12,185 nt of DNA from assembly GCA_030453005.1 (NCBI GenBank), contig JAKDLE010000030.1, forward strand, positions 1-12,185. The letters run 5' to 3'. The notes under the pieces were generated by a model. The model worked only from the letters and a program-made list of their open reading frames with translations, did no database searches and had not been told where the DNA came from. This stretch comes from Pseudonocardia sp. (GTDB taxonomy: Bacteria; Actinomycetota; Actinomycetes; Mycobacteriales; Pseudonocardiaceae). Of the stretch, positions 6,074 through 12,185 are shown piece after piece. The position numbers were made by a program, and so were the translations under genes. Each line of letters begins with the position of its first letter. The stretch's first letter is position 1.

Positions 6074-6374
6074 GGTGTTCCGCCTCAACGCCGCCCGCGG
6101 CAGCCGCGGGCACGAGCAGTCCGGGACCCGCTACGCGGTCGTGGTCCAGTCCGACCAGCTCCCGCTCTCGACCTGGCTGGTCGCGCCGACCTCGACCTCC
6201 GCGAACCCGGCCACGTTCCGACCCGAGGTGCAGATCCAGGGCCGCACCACCCGAGTCCTGGTCGAGCAGACCGCCGCGGTGGACCCCGGCCGGCTCGGCG
6301 CCCCGGCCGGGCCCCTGAGCTTCACCGAACTCCGCCAGCTCGACGCGGCCCTACGGCTGGTCATGGATCTCTGA
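6063..6374 (+). CDS. MazF/PemK-type endoribonuclease toxin
   Basis: A 103-residue protein starting at GTG 6063, inside the last codons of the antitoxin (11-base overlap in another frame). RGEVFRLN, GHEQSGTRYAVVVQSD, VAPTSTSANPATFRPEV, TRVLVEQTAAVDPGRLG and the C-terminal LSFTELRQLDAALRLVMDL are the successive landmarks of MazF-like SH3-barrel toxins, which cut single-stranded RNA at short sequences. The conserved GxR after EQSG and the Thr/Ser of PTSTS at the active site are present, so the toxin looks intact. Cleavage sequence cannot be predicted. An upstream GTG at 6045 would add only MTWRRC. The toxin-antitoxin pair lies just after a recombinase gene, as is common in mobile regions. Confidence 0.9.
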   Translation: MRGEVFRLNAARGSRGHEQSGTRYAVVVQSDQLPLSTWLVAPTSTSANPATFRPEVQIQGRTTRVLVEQTAAVDPGRLGAPAGPLSFTELRQLDAALRLVMDL

Positions 6375-6976
6375 ACGGTCACCTTCCGCGCATCGGTGGG
6401 CCACCCGGTCAGGCACGACGCGGCACCCCAGGTCTGCTCCGACCGACGACCAACGAGACGACGCGGGTCGTCGCCGGGATCGGACCTCGTGTTCGGCTGT
6501 GCGGACAGATCCTCCGCCGCCTGAACCGGCCGAACTCGCCGCGATCGGCAACAGCCTCCCGGCACCATCCGGGGTACGGGACCCGGCCAGGTAGCGAGCC
6601 CGCCGGAGTCGGTGACGTCGCTGACCGACGAGCAGGCTCGCCGCTCCGGTCATCCGTGTATCACCGACGAGCGCTGATCTCGAACACTTGTTCGATTCTC
6701 GCCGCATCACCGGCGAAAGGGCGCCGGGACCGGCGGCCGGGCCCCGGGAAAGGGGGATCGCGGACGGGCCACAGGCCTCGCCGGGCGCTCGCCCGCGACC
6801 TGACCCGTTCGGCGCCTCGCCACCATCGAGCGTGGCCCCGTCCGGCCCAACCATCTACTGTGCGAGAAGTTCTCAGATTCTAGGTTTTTCGGCTCCATCG
6901 TCGGGGTCGTGCAGGCCCGTCGATCCGGCTGCTCTGGCCCGTGATGACGTCAGTTGGGCCCACTAGAAGGGTCGCC
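6375..6976. other. 602-base stretch without a convincing gene
   Basis: Open frames exist on both strands but their products are dominated by Arg, Pro, Ser and Gly and match no family I know, so I read them as non-coding. The stretch contains the SOS box at 6680-6695, two copies of ACCGACGAGC near 6623 and 6663, and a locally A/T-rich patch at 6868-6890 (GTTCTCAGATTCTAGG, TTTTTC) that may be the old promoter of the sigma-factor relic. It may be the remains of a deleted gene. Confidence 0.5.
6680..6695. promoter_or_regulatory. Perfect actinobacterial LexA (SOS) box
   Basis: TCGAAC (6680-6685), a 4-base spacer ACTT, and GTTCGA (6690-6695) match the mycobacterial-type LexA box consensus TCGAAC-N4-GTTCGA at all 12 defined positions. 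No intact gene starts near it on either strand: the sigma-factor relic begins 280 bases to the right, and nothing recognisable reads to the left. It may belong to a lost DNA-damage gene, or control an unannotated transcript. Confidence 0.6.
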
Positions 6977-7447
6977 ATGCCGGCACGGGACGAGCAGCAA
7001 CACCCCTCCCATGTCCGCCGCCCACTGGTGGAGCCCCCCAGCCCGCATCTGAACAGGGACGGCATCGATGCGCTTCTGACCGCGACCGGGCGCGGTGATC
7101 TCGGCGCTTTCGGCCTGTTCTAGTTCTACGACCAGACGGCGCCGACGGTGTTCGGGCTGCTGCGCGCCGGAACGAGGAAGCTCGGCAGGAACACGCGCGC
7201 CACCGGTGAGGCTACGGAACGGGTCTACCTGGCGATGTGGCGCGCTGCGCCGTGCTTCGAGCCCGGTAGACGGTCGGCGTATTCCACGATGCTGTTCGCC
7301 GTCCGCTGCGAGCTTGCCGATCAAGTCTGCAGCGGCATCATGAGGCGGGCCGCGATCGGTCCGGCTACGACCCTCACCGATGAGGACCAAGGACTGCCGC
7401 GACCGGGTGGCCAGAGCGCCGCCCGTGATCAGGATTGGAAAGGGTGA
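6977..7447 (+). pseudogene. ECF sigma factor relic (SigK-like) with in-frame stop
   Basis: From the ATG at 6977 (AAGGG 5 bases upstream) one frame reads RDGIDALLTATGRGDLGAFG, hits TAG at 7121-7123, and continues in the same frame as FYDQTAPTVFGLLRA, ATERVYLAMWRAAPCFEPGR and SAYSTMLFAVRCELADQV to a stop at 7445-7447. This is the sigma region 2 pattern of SigK-like extracytoplasmic-function factors. Beyond the amber codon the sequence has also drifted: the region joining the first helix to ERVYLAMWR is altered, and region 4 (the -35 reader) is absent. It cannot make a working sigma factor. It sits just ahead of two sigma-regulator genes, which may be coincidental, because partner-switching regulators usually serve SigB/SigF-type factors. 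Confidence 0.72.
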
Positions 7448-7591
7448 ACACGTGTAGCCTTCGAGGCGCCGAGTCCTTCTCGTTCGCCACCACCGGGGTG
7501 ACGTCGTGCCCGGTGCGACGGTGCACCGATTTTGCCGCGCGTGGGTTTGCAGTGGCGGGTCGCCCGGAGAGGTGGGGTGGCGGCTGTGCGG

Positions 7592-8437
7592 ATGAACGGA
7601 GCCATCGATCCGGTGGAGAGTCTCGCGGCTTGCGGTCACGTGTGCTGGTCCTACAAGGATCGCGCCGGGTTCCGGGTGCGCGCGCTGGAGTATGCGGCGA
7701 GCGGGATCGCCGCCGGCCAGTGGATCGAGTACGTCGGCAGCGGCAGCGTCGAGGGGTTGCGCACGGAGCTGGCCGGGTTGGACGGCATGGCCGAGCACGT
7801 CGAGGCGGGTCGTGTGGGGGTCTCGTCGGTCGCTGACTTCTATCCCGTCGTGGGCCACAGTGATGTGGTCGATCCGGTGGCTGCCGTGGCGGCGCGCGTC
7901 GCAGGCACCGAGAAGGCGCTCGCCGCCGGGTACACCGGATTTCGGGCCGTGGTCGACGCCACGGCGATGGCCCGCTCCGCCGAGCAGCGTGCCGCGTTCG
8001 CCCGCTACGAGTACCTCCTCGACCAGAAGACGAGCGTCCTCCCGGTCACGGCGCTGTGCGCCTACGACGTCAGCGCGCTCGGCGGCGCGGCGGTGGCCGA
8101 GCTGGCCTGCCTGCACCCGTTCACGCGCAGCGGTTCCGCCTCGTTCCGCCTGTATGCCGACGAGGGTGTCGAGTTCGCCCTGGCCGGAGAGATCGATCTC
8201 GTCTGCCGCGAGTTGTTCAACGCCACGCTGGCGCACACTGTGACGCTGTCGCCCGGGCCGGAGCTGGTGATCGACGGTGGAGGACTGGACATCATCGACC
8301 CCCGCGGGCTACTTACGCTTGTCGAGCACGGTCGGCGCGCGGGTGCGACGCTGGTGATCCGCAACGGCCCGCGCTTCGTGCGGCGGTTGGTCGAACTCCT
8401 GGATCTACAGGATGTGCGAGTGGAGGTGTCGACATGA
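7592..8437 (+). CDS. MEDS-STAS protein, putative anti-anti-sigma factor
   Basis: A 281-residue cytoplasmic protein. Residues about 16-176 form a MEDS sensory domain (HVCWSYKDRAGF, GIAAGQWIEYVG, RYEYLLDQK, VTALCAYD), and about 184-280 a STAS domain (FRLYADEGVEFALAGEID, LVIDGGGLDIIDPRGLLTL). STAS domains bind anti-sigma ATPases, freeing the sigma factor, and are switched off by phosphorylation of a Ser in the motif I-D-S-x-G. Here that position is Pro (IIDPRG, 234-239), so phospho-control by this route is not expected. Possible starts are ATG 7592 and GTG 7586 or 7577; GGTGG 5 bases before 7586 makes GTG 7586 a close rival. The stop overlaps the next gene's ATG (ATGA), so both are co-translated. 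Confidence 0.85.
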   Translation: MNGAIDPVESLAACGHVCWSYKDRAGFRVRALEYAASGIAAGQWIEYVGSGSVEGLRTELAGLDGMAEHVEAGRVGVSSVADFYPVVGHSDVVDPVAAVAARVAGTEKALAAGYTGFRAVVDATAMARSAEQRAAFARYEYLLDQKTSVLPVTALCAYDVSALGGAAVAELACLHPFTRSGSASFRLYADEGVEFALAGEIDLVCRELFNATLAHTVTLSPGPELVIDGGGLDIIDPRGLLTLVEHGRRAGATLVIRNGPRFVRRLVELLDLQDVRVEVST

Positions 8438-9411
8438 CAACCGGTACTGAGGCCGGGCATCGTGGGTATCGGCACGAGACCGCCTTCTACGGCTGGGACG
8501 AGGAGTACCTGTCGATCGTCGTCCCGTTCCTGAACGGGGCCACCCAGGCAGGCGAACCCGCCGTGGTCGCCGTGCGCGGGGTGAACGCCAAACTCATCCA
8601 CGGCGCGGTGCAGGACCCGTCGAGCCTGTCGTTCATCGACGCCGACCTCCATTACGGTCGCCCATCGAGCACCATCAAGGCCTACCGCGACCTGCTCACC
8701 GGGCACGTCGCGAACGGTGCCGAGCAGATCCGTCTCATCGGCGAGGTCCCGCACCCCGGCGTGGGCAGGGCGTGGGATTGGTGGGCCCGCTACGAGGCCG
8801 CGATCAACCACGCCTACGACGACTTCCCGCTGTGGTGCGTGTGCCCGTACGACACCCGCATCACCCCGGGCGGGGTGCTCGCCGATGTCGCGCGGACCCA
8901 TCCCTTCGTGGCGACGGCGGACGGCAGTCATGCGATGAGCGGCCGGTTCGAGGACCCGGCCCGGTTCCTGCGCGACCGGACGGCCACCGACGCTGATCCG
9001 CTGGAGGCCGGCCCGCCGGCGATCGATCTGGTCGATCCGACGCCCGGCGCCGCCCGGCGTGCGGTTCGCGATGTGGGCCGCGGCGGTGCCCTTGGTGCGG
9101 ACGAGCTCGACGATCTGGTCATGGCGGTGAACGAGGCGGTGACCAACGCCCTGCGTCACGGCCGCCCACCGGTCCATCTGCGGGTATGGCCCGGCCCCGA
9201 CCGTGTCGTCGCCGCGATCACCGACGGCGGGTCCGGTCCCGCCGATCCCTTCGCCGGCCTGCTCCCGGCCACGGCGACATCGGCAGGCGGACTCGGTCTG
9301 TGGCTCACCCACGAGATCTGCAGCCACATCACGCTCGACAGCAGCGACGAAGGGTTCACCATTCGGCTCGTAGCCGGGAAGCCCTGCGTCCCGTCGAGCA
9401 CGGACCTCTGA
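8434..9411 (+). CDS. MEDS-HATPase protein, putative anti-sigma factor kinase
   Basis: A 325-residue protein; the start ATG overlaps the previous stop as ATGA, with GGAGG 8 bases upstream. Residues about 14-160 are a second MEDS domain (HETAFYGWDEEYLSIVVPFL, LIGEVPHPG, LWCVCPYDTR, THPF). Residues about 200-315 are an RsbW-type GHKL ATPase domain with N-box NEAVTNALRHG (233-243), G1 box ITDGGSG (262-268) and G2 box GGLGLWLTHE (285-294), all intact. Anti-sigma factors of this type sequester a sigma factor and phosphorylate their STAS antagonist. The gene pair therefore resembles one partner-switching unit in which both members carry a sensor of the same family. MEDS is known from the dichloromethane regulator DcmR and methanogen proteins; its ligand here is unknown. 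Confidence 0.87.
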   Translation: MTTGTEAGHRGYRHETAFYGWDEEYLSIVVPFLNGATQAGEPAVVAVRGVNAKLIHGAVQDPSSLSFIDADLHYGRPSSTIKAYRDLLTGHVANGAEQIRLIGEVPHPGVGRAWDWWARYEAAINHAYDDFPLWCVCPYDTRITPGGVLADVARTHPFVATADGSHAMSGRFEDPARFLRDRTATDADPLEAGPPAIDLVDPTPGAARRAVRDVGRGGALGADELDDLVMAVNEAVTNALRHGRPPVHLRVWPGPDRVVAAITDGGSGPADPFAGLLPATATSAGGLGLWLTHEICSHITLDSSDEGFTIRLVAGKPCVPSSTDL

Positions 9412-9704
9412 TGACACGTTCGGGCCGACAAGAGTGTCGAGTCCCACACGCGCAGGCGATCGAGGACGTCGTCGTTACCGCGCCGCGACCTGACGCCCGG
9501 CTGGACGACGACCCGGTCTGCCCCACCCGCGTTACCTGCACCCCGATCTGCTCCCACCGGTGCAGACCGTCGCCGACTTCGTGGTCACGCCCGCCCTGGG
9601 TCGGGTCCCTCGGCGCCTCCCACCCCATCGGGCCACCCGCGCCCGACCGCCCGCACCTGGGTACCCGACCCGAACGGTGCAGCGCGTGGTCGAGGAGTTC
9701 GTTG
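9412..9704. other. Gap of 293 bases without a firm gene
   Basis: No recognisable domain. A plus-strand frame open from about 9494 to 9946 contains a protein-like stretch (PRYLHPDLLPPVQTVADFVV, TVQRVVEEFVDGFSTAPGG) and another frame starts at ATG 9411, overlapping the previous stop, but its product is Pro/Ser/Arg/Cys-rich. GACAC/GTGTC (9413-9417, 9434-9438) could form a weak hairpin after the anti-sigma gene. Confidence 0.35.
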
Positions 9705-10491
9705 ATGGATTTTCTACCGCGCCTGGCGGCCGGCATGGTCTTCGCGATCGATCGGACCGGACCGGACCGGACCGGAGCCAACGGCGGCGTTCACCGGATC
9801 GTGCGGGGCGTATCTGCGGCGTGATGTCTTCCTCACCGCGGCGCACTGCGCCCCACCAGGCCGCGAGTTGTTCACCGTGGCTGGGGCCGGTGGTCACCCG
9901 CAGGCAGCGCATCTCCCGCGGCGTCCCGGCGCACAGCGATACCTGAGGTACCGCCGGCCAGGTGCCAACATTGGTCGTGCGGCGGCGCACCTTCCACCCG
10001 CGGTCGGATCTGGCGTTTCTGGTCACCGACGCACCGCTGGCTGATCAGCGGGACATGCGAACCAGGTGTACCGACGCCCTGAGCGGATGCTCATCGACGG
10101 CGGTGACTTCGTCTGCTTCGGATACCCCGCCGAGGGTGGCCTGGACAACCGGCCGACCGGGCGCACCATCCGGGGCTACTGCCAGCGCTGGTTCAGCTAC
10201 CTCGACTCGGCCGGGCGCCGATACTTCGCCCTGGAGATGAGCTGTCCGGCACCGGCCGGGCTCAGCGGCAGCGTCGTGGCCTACGCCCAGCGGCCCGACG
10301 TCGCGGTGGGCGTCGTCACCGCCAATCACGACTCTTACGTGTTGCTCGACCGCGTCGAGGAGGTTCAGCGCGACGGCAGCGTGTACCGGGACAGCACCAG
10401 CCGCGTGATCTCCTACGGCATCGCCGCCAGCCTCAGCAACACCGAGAACTGGCTCGACGAGCACCTCTCCTCACTGTCCGCGACGGACTAA
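9705..10491 (+). pseudogene. Trypsin-like serine protease, multiply frameshifted
   Basis: Pieces of one protease lie in order but in changing frames. From ATG 9705: MDFLPRLAAGMVFAIDR. After a CGGAC tandem repeat the frame changes, giving AFTGSCGAYLRRDVFLTAAHC with catalytic His at 9844-9846. A further shift leads to GPVVTRRQRISRG, a TGA at 9944-9946, then LVVRRRTFHPRSDLAFLVTD with the likely catalytic Asp at 10007-10009. Another shift near 10040-10085 brings in DFVCFGYPAE, then CPAPAGLSGSVV with catalytic Ser at 10264-10266, and VVTANHDSYVLLDRVEEV to the TAA at 10489-10491. The C-terminal part alone is open from GTG 10066. All three catalytic residues survive, but no single frame links them, so no active enzyme is expected unless the sequence holds base errors. 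Confidence 0.75.
9753..9776. repeat. CGGAC pentanucleotide tandem repeat
   Basis: Four full CGGAC units plus a CGGA remainder occur inside the 5' part of the protease relic, between residues IDR and the shifted frame carrying TAAHC. Because the unit is not a multiple of three, gain or loss of one unit shifts the frame. Adding one unit, or removing two, would join the 9705 start frame to the TAAHC frame. Confidence 0.85.
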
Positions 10492-10554
10492 GGGGTGGTC
10501 ACGGAGCCAACGTCCTGCGCTGGCCGCAGCGTCCTCTGTGGCACGTCACTACGT

Positions 10555-10572
10555 CATCCGCCTCATCGGATG
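10555..10572. terminator. Hairpin downstream of the protease relic
   Basis: CATCCG (10555-10560) pairs with CGGATG (10567-10572) around CCTCAT, 64 bases after the protease stop; ACGT on both outer sides could lengthen the stem with a bulge. It lies in the 10492-10653 gap, in which I see no gene, and may be a terminator. Tentative because the stem is short. Confidence 0.35.
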
Positions 10573-10653
10573 TCACGTCGGCACCGGTGCCGCACACGGC
10601 GCGGTCCTGCCCGATCGATCAGTTCCGCGTGGCGGGGTCGCGGTGGTAAGCCA

Positions 10654-11553
10654 GTGTTCGTGACCGTTGCTGCGCTGTATCGCTATCCGGTGAAGTCCAT
10701 GCTCGGCGAGAACCTGACCCACGCCACACTCGACGAACGCGGTGTTGTGGGTGACCGCGCCTACGCCCTGCTCGACGTCGAGTCCGGTGTCGTGGCCAGC
10801 GCCAAGGTCCCCAGACGCTGGCAGACGCTGCTGCAGTTCTCCGCGGCGTTCGTCGAGGAACCGGTACCCGGCCAGGAGGCACCTCCGGTGGTGATCACGT
10901 TCCCGGACGGCTCGACCCGCCGCAGCGACGACCCCGACATCGACCGCGCCCTGTCCCAGATCCTGGGCCGAGAGGTAAAGCTGATTACCACCGCGCCCGC
11001 GGGCACCGCGTTCGAGGAGATCTGGCCCGAGATCGAGGGCCTCGATCCCGACAGCCTGGCTCCGGTGCACATCGTGGAGGCCACCACCGCCCGACACGAG
11101 GACACCGGCGAGGCGATCAGCCACTTCGACGTGGCCGCGTTCGCCCCCCCGGGACGCTTCTACGACCTCGCCGCCCTACACGTGATCACCGAGTCAACCC
11201 TGGCCCGGCTGCGCGGGCTCGCCCCCGACAGCGACTTCGACGCCCGCCGCTACCGACCCAACGTCGTGCTCGCCGACACGAGCCCGGGCTTCATCGAGAA
11301 CGACTGGCCCGGCCAGCAGATGAATCTGGGCGAGGACGTACGGCTGGCCTACACCTTCCAGACCATGCGCTGCGTCATGACCACCCTCGCCCAGCCCGAC
11401 CTGCCCGAGGACCGCAACACCTTGCGCACGGTGGCCAAGAACAACCGGGTTCAGATCGACAAGCCCGAAGTCGCCGGACGGTGGGCCTGCGCTGGGGTTT
11501 ACGCCGACGTCACCAGCGGCGGCCAACTCAGCGTGGGCGACCCGCACACCTGA
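10654..11553 (+). CDS. MOSC-domain protein with N-terminal beta-barrel
   Basis: A 299-residue cytoplasmic protein. The start is GTG 10654, with GGTGG 7 bases upstream; translation from 10495 would add 53 Arg-rich residues. VTVAALYRYPVKSMLGE then LDERGVVGDRAYALLD (residues 3-41) is the MOSC_N barrel typical of molybdenum cofactor sulfurase C-terminal and mARC-like proteins. The MOSC domain fills about 140-299: YDLAALHVITESTL, RRYRPNVVLAD, GFIENDWPGQQMNLGEDVRL, and QTMRCVMTTLAQPDLPEDRN, in which Cys240 is the conserved residue that would bind sulfur or the molybdenum cofactor. The exact reaction is unknown. It is probably transcribed alone; no cofactor synthesis or oxidoreductase genes are adjacent. 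It is the only intact gene between two broken ones. Confidence 0.9.
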   Translation: MFVTVAALYRYPVKSMLGENLTHATLDERGVVGDRAYALLDVESGVVASAKVPRRWQTLLQFSAAFVEEPVPGQEAPPVVITFPDGSTRRSDDPDIDRALSQILGREVKLITTAPAGTAFEEIWPEIEGLDPDSLAPVHIVEATTARHEDTGEAISHFDVAAFAPPGRFYDLAALHVITESTLARLRGLAPDSDFDARRYRPNVVLADTSPGFIENDWPGQQMNLGEDVRLAYTFQTMRCVMTTLAQPDLPEDRNTLRTVAKNNRVQIDKPEVAGRWACAGVYADVTSGGQLSVGDPHT

Positions 11554-11668
11554 GTACCTCACGACTTACCAAGGACGACCCCGGGCCGCGACAGCAAGAT
11601 CCACCGGCTACCCAGACCCCGCTGACCGGATCCTGCCCACAGCGTTGATGAGGGACGCGGCAGAAGGC

Positions 11669-11864
11669 AGCCCGGGCCGATCCCAGTTGGTTCCGGTGTG
11701 AGGCCGTGGTCGACGTAGATCCGATCGGGGGCGACGTCGAGCGTGACGAGGACGTCGCGTTGCGCGGTGAGGTTCTGATCGTCGGTGGAGACCCGGGCGT
11801 ATCCGACCTTGGGGGTCACGCCGAACAGTGTGCCGGTTAGGCCCCCGTCACCGGAACTGTTCAC
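11669..11864 (-). pseudogene. Truncated serine recombinase remnant
   Basis: From GTG 11864 (AAGGG 7 bases upstream) the minus strand encodes VTPKVGYARVSTDDQNLTAQ, then VAPDRIYVDHGLT, the N-terminus of a TnpR-like resolvase with its catalytic Ser in RVS. At 11695-11699 the frame is lost by about two extra bases (CACACC for CACC): the next frame continues GTNWDRPGL, as expected for the family. Homology then ends near 11669, and no DRLAR motif or helix-turn-helix follows. At least two thirds of the protein is missing, so it is inactive. It is only distantly related to the recombinase at 5062 and faces it in the opposite orientation. A longer open frame reaches up to 12095, but its added residues look non-coding. 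Confidence 0.75.
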
Positions 11865-12185
11865 CGAACCACCCTTGCTTACGCGGCTCTTGCGATTCTC
11901 GCGCCGGGTGGCTGACCGGTGGGGGTTCGGCTTACGGGATGGTCGCTGCGGACCTCGACCGGATCGTCGTCGAGGTGTCATCGATGTGTCGCCCGCGACG
12001 CCCTCGGGCAATGCGCGATGCCGTGCGAGGCGAGTGCGGGGTTCGCTGGTGCCCGTCGTAACGGTTGAGTGGACCTCCGCGTCGATGCGGTGCATGGTCG
12101 GGCAGCGGCTACGGTCGGCGTGGTCGGGAAGCGGAGGGCTGAGCGGCCCGCGAGGTTCAGGTCGAGGTGGTGCTGGGCGTGTCCG
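11865..12185. other. 321-base right end without a supported gene
   Basis: No family is recognisable on either strand. Present are a hairpin with an 8-bp perfect stem, ACCTCGAC (11952-11959) with GTCGAGGT (11969-11976), about 90 bases upstream of the recombinase remnant, and a 14-base near-repeat TGGTCGGG-C/A-AGCGG at 12095-12108 and 12121-12134. The hairpin could be part of an old recombinase site; this is a guess from position. Confidence 0.4.

Noticed and set aside
6680..6700. tRNA T-arm-like GTTCGATTC, possible attachment site
   Set aside because: The flanking bases cannot form a T-stem and no acceptor or anticodon arm is present; the symmetric LexA box explains the sequence better.
6351..6854. 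167-codon minus-strand frame in the gene-less stretch near the SOS box
   Set aside because: Arg/Ser/Gly-rich with no recognisable domain; it begins beyond the SOS box, so the box would lie inside it.
6950..8236. 428-codon open frame on the minus strand
   Set aside because: It is the antisense shadow of the sigma-factor relic and the MEDS-STAS gene; its product is Arg/His/Gly-rich and matches no family, while the plus strand has clear domains.
8062..9447. 461-codon open frame on the minus strand
   Set aside because: Antisense to the MEDS-HATPase gene, whose nucleotide-binding boxes are unmistakable; long antisense frames are routine at this G+C content.
9411..9824. 138-codon frame beginning at an ATG overlapping the anti-sigma stop
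   Set aside because: Most of it is Pro/Arg/Ser/Cys-rich with no motif; only its end (from ATG 9705) fits the protease relic.
11865..12095. Long N-terminal extension of the minus-strand recombinase remnant
   Set aside because: The extra 77 residues are Arg/Ser/Thr-rich and unlike resolvases, which begin near the KVGYARVS motif; GTG 11864 has a suitable Shine-Dalgarno.
1..12185. CRISPR array, rRNA, tRNA or insertion-sequence transposase
   Set aside because: I saw no regularly spaced repeats, no RNA-gene signatures and no transposase motifs; the only recombinases are the two small serine types.

Overview
The window is very G+C-rich, with coding frames dominated by G/C third positions, GTG/TTG starts and families common in soil actinobacteria (MEDS-domain sigma regulators, DUF6247, MOSC, F420-free methyltransferases). 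I read it as an actinobacterial chromosome or large plasmid, possibly Pseudonocardiaceae; that placement is inference from gene families, not a database match.

Left part (1-4470) is mostly intact metabolism and regulation: the tail of an unknown gene, a small SnoaL-like (NTF2-fold) protein and a homocysteine S-methyltransferase-family gene on the minus strand, divergent from a TetR-family repressor. A 28-bp near-perfect palindrome lies exactly in the shared TetR/methyltransferase promoter. A class I O-methyltransferase (minus) and a monofunctional proline dehydrogenase (plus) follow, divergent from one another.

Middle part (4470-7450) looks like accessory DNA: a frameshifted DUF6247 gene, a small serine recombinase with a good promoter and Shine-Dalgarno but an ATC where its start codon should be, an intact ribbon-helix-helix/MazF-type toxin-antitoxin pair with overlapping genes, a 600-base gap that holds a perfect LexA/SOS box, and an ECF sigma-factor relic interrupted by an in-frame TAG.

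Right part (7450-12185) opens with the most coherent system in the window: two translationally coupled genes that each begin with a MEDS sensory domain, one ending in a STAS (anti-anti-sigma) domain and the other in an RsbW-type ATPase domain. Together they look like a partner-switching module in which antagonist and kinase carry matching sensors; the STAS domain lacks the usual phospho-acceptor serine. After it come a trypsin-like protease broken by several frame changes (one at a CGGAC tandem repeat), an intact MOSC-domain protein, and the truncated remnant of a second serine recombinase on the minus strand.

Five of the genes between 4589 and 11864 are damaged, and two recombinase genes in opposite orientation bracket that stretch. 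This is either a decaying mobile island or a stretch with base-call errors; the two can only be told apart with reads or a close relative.
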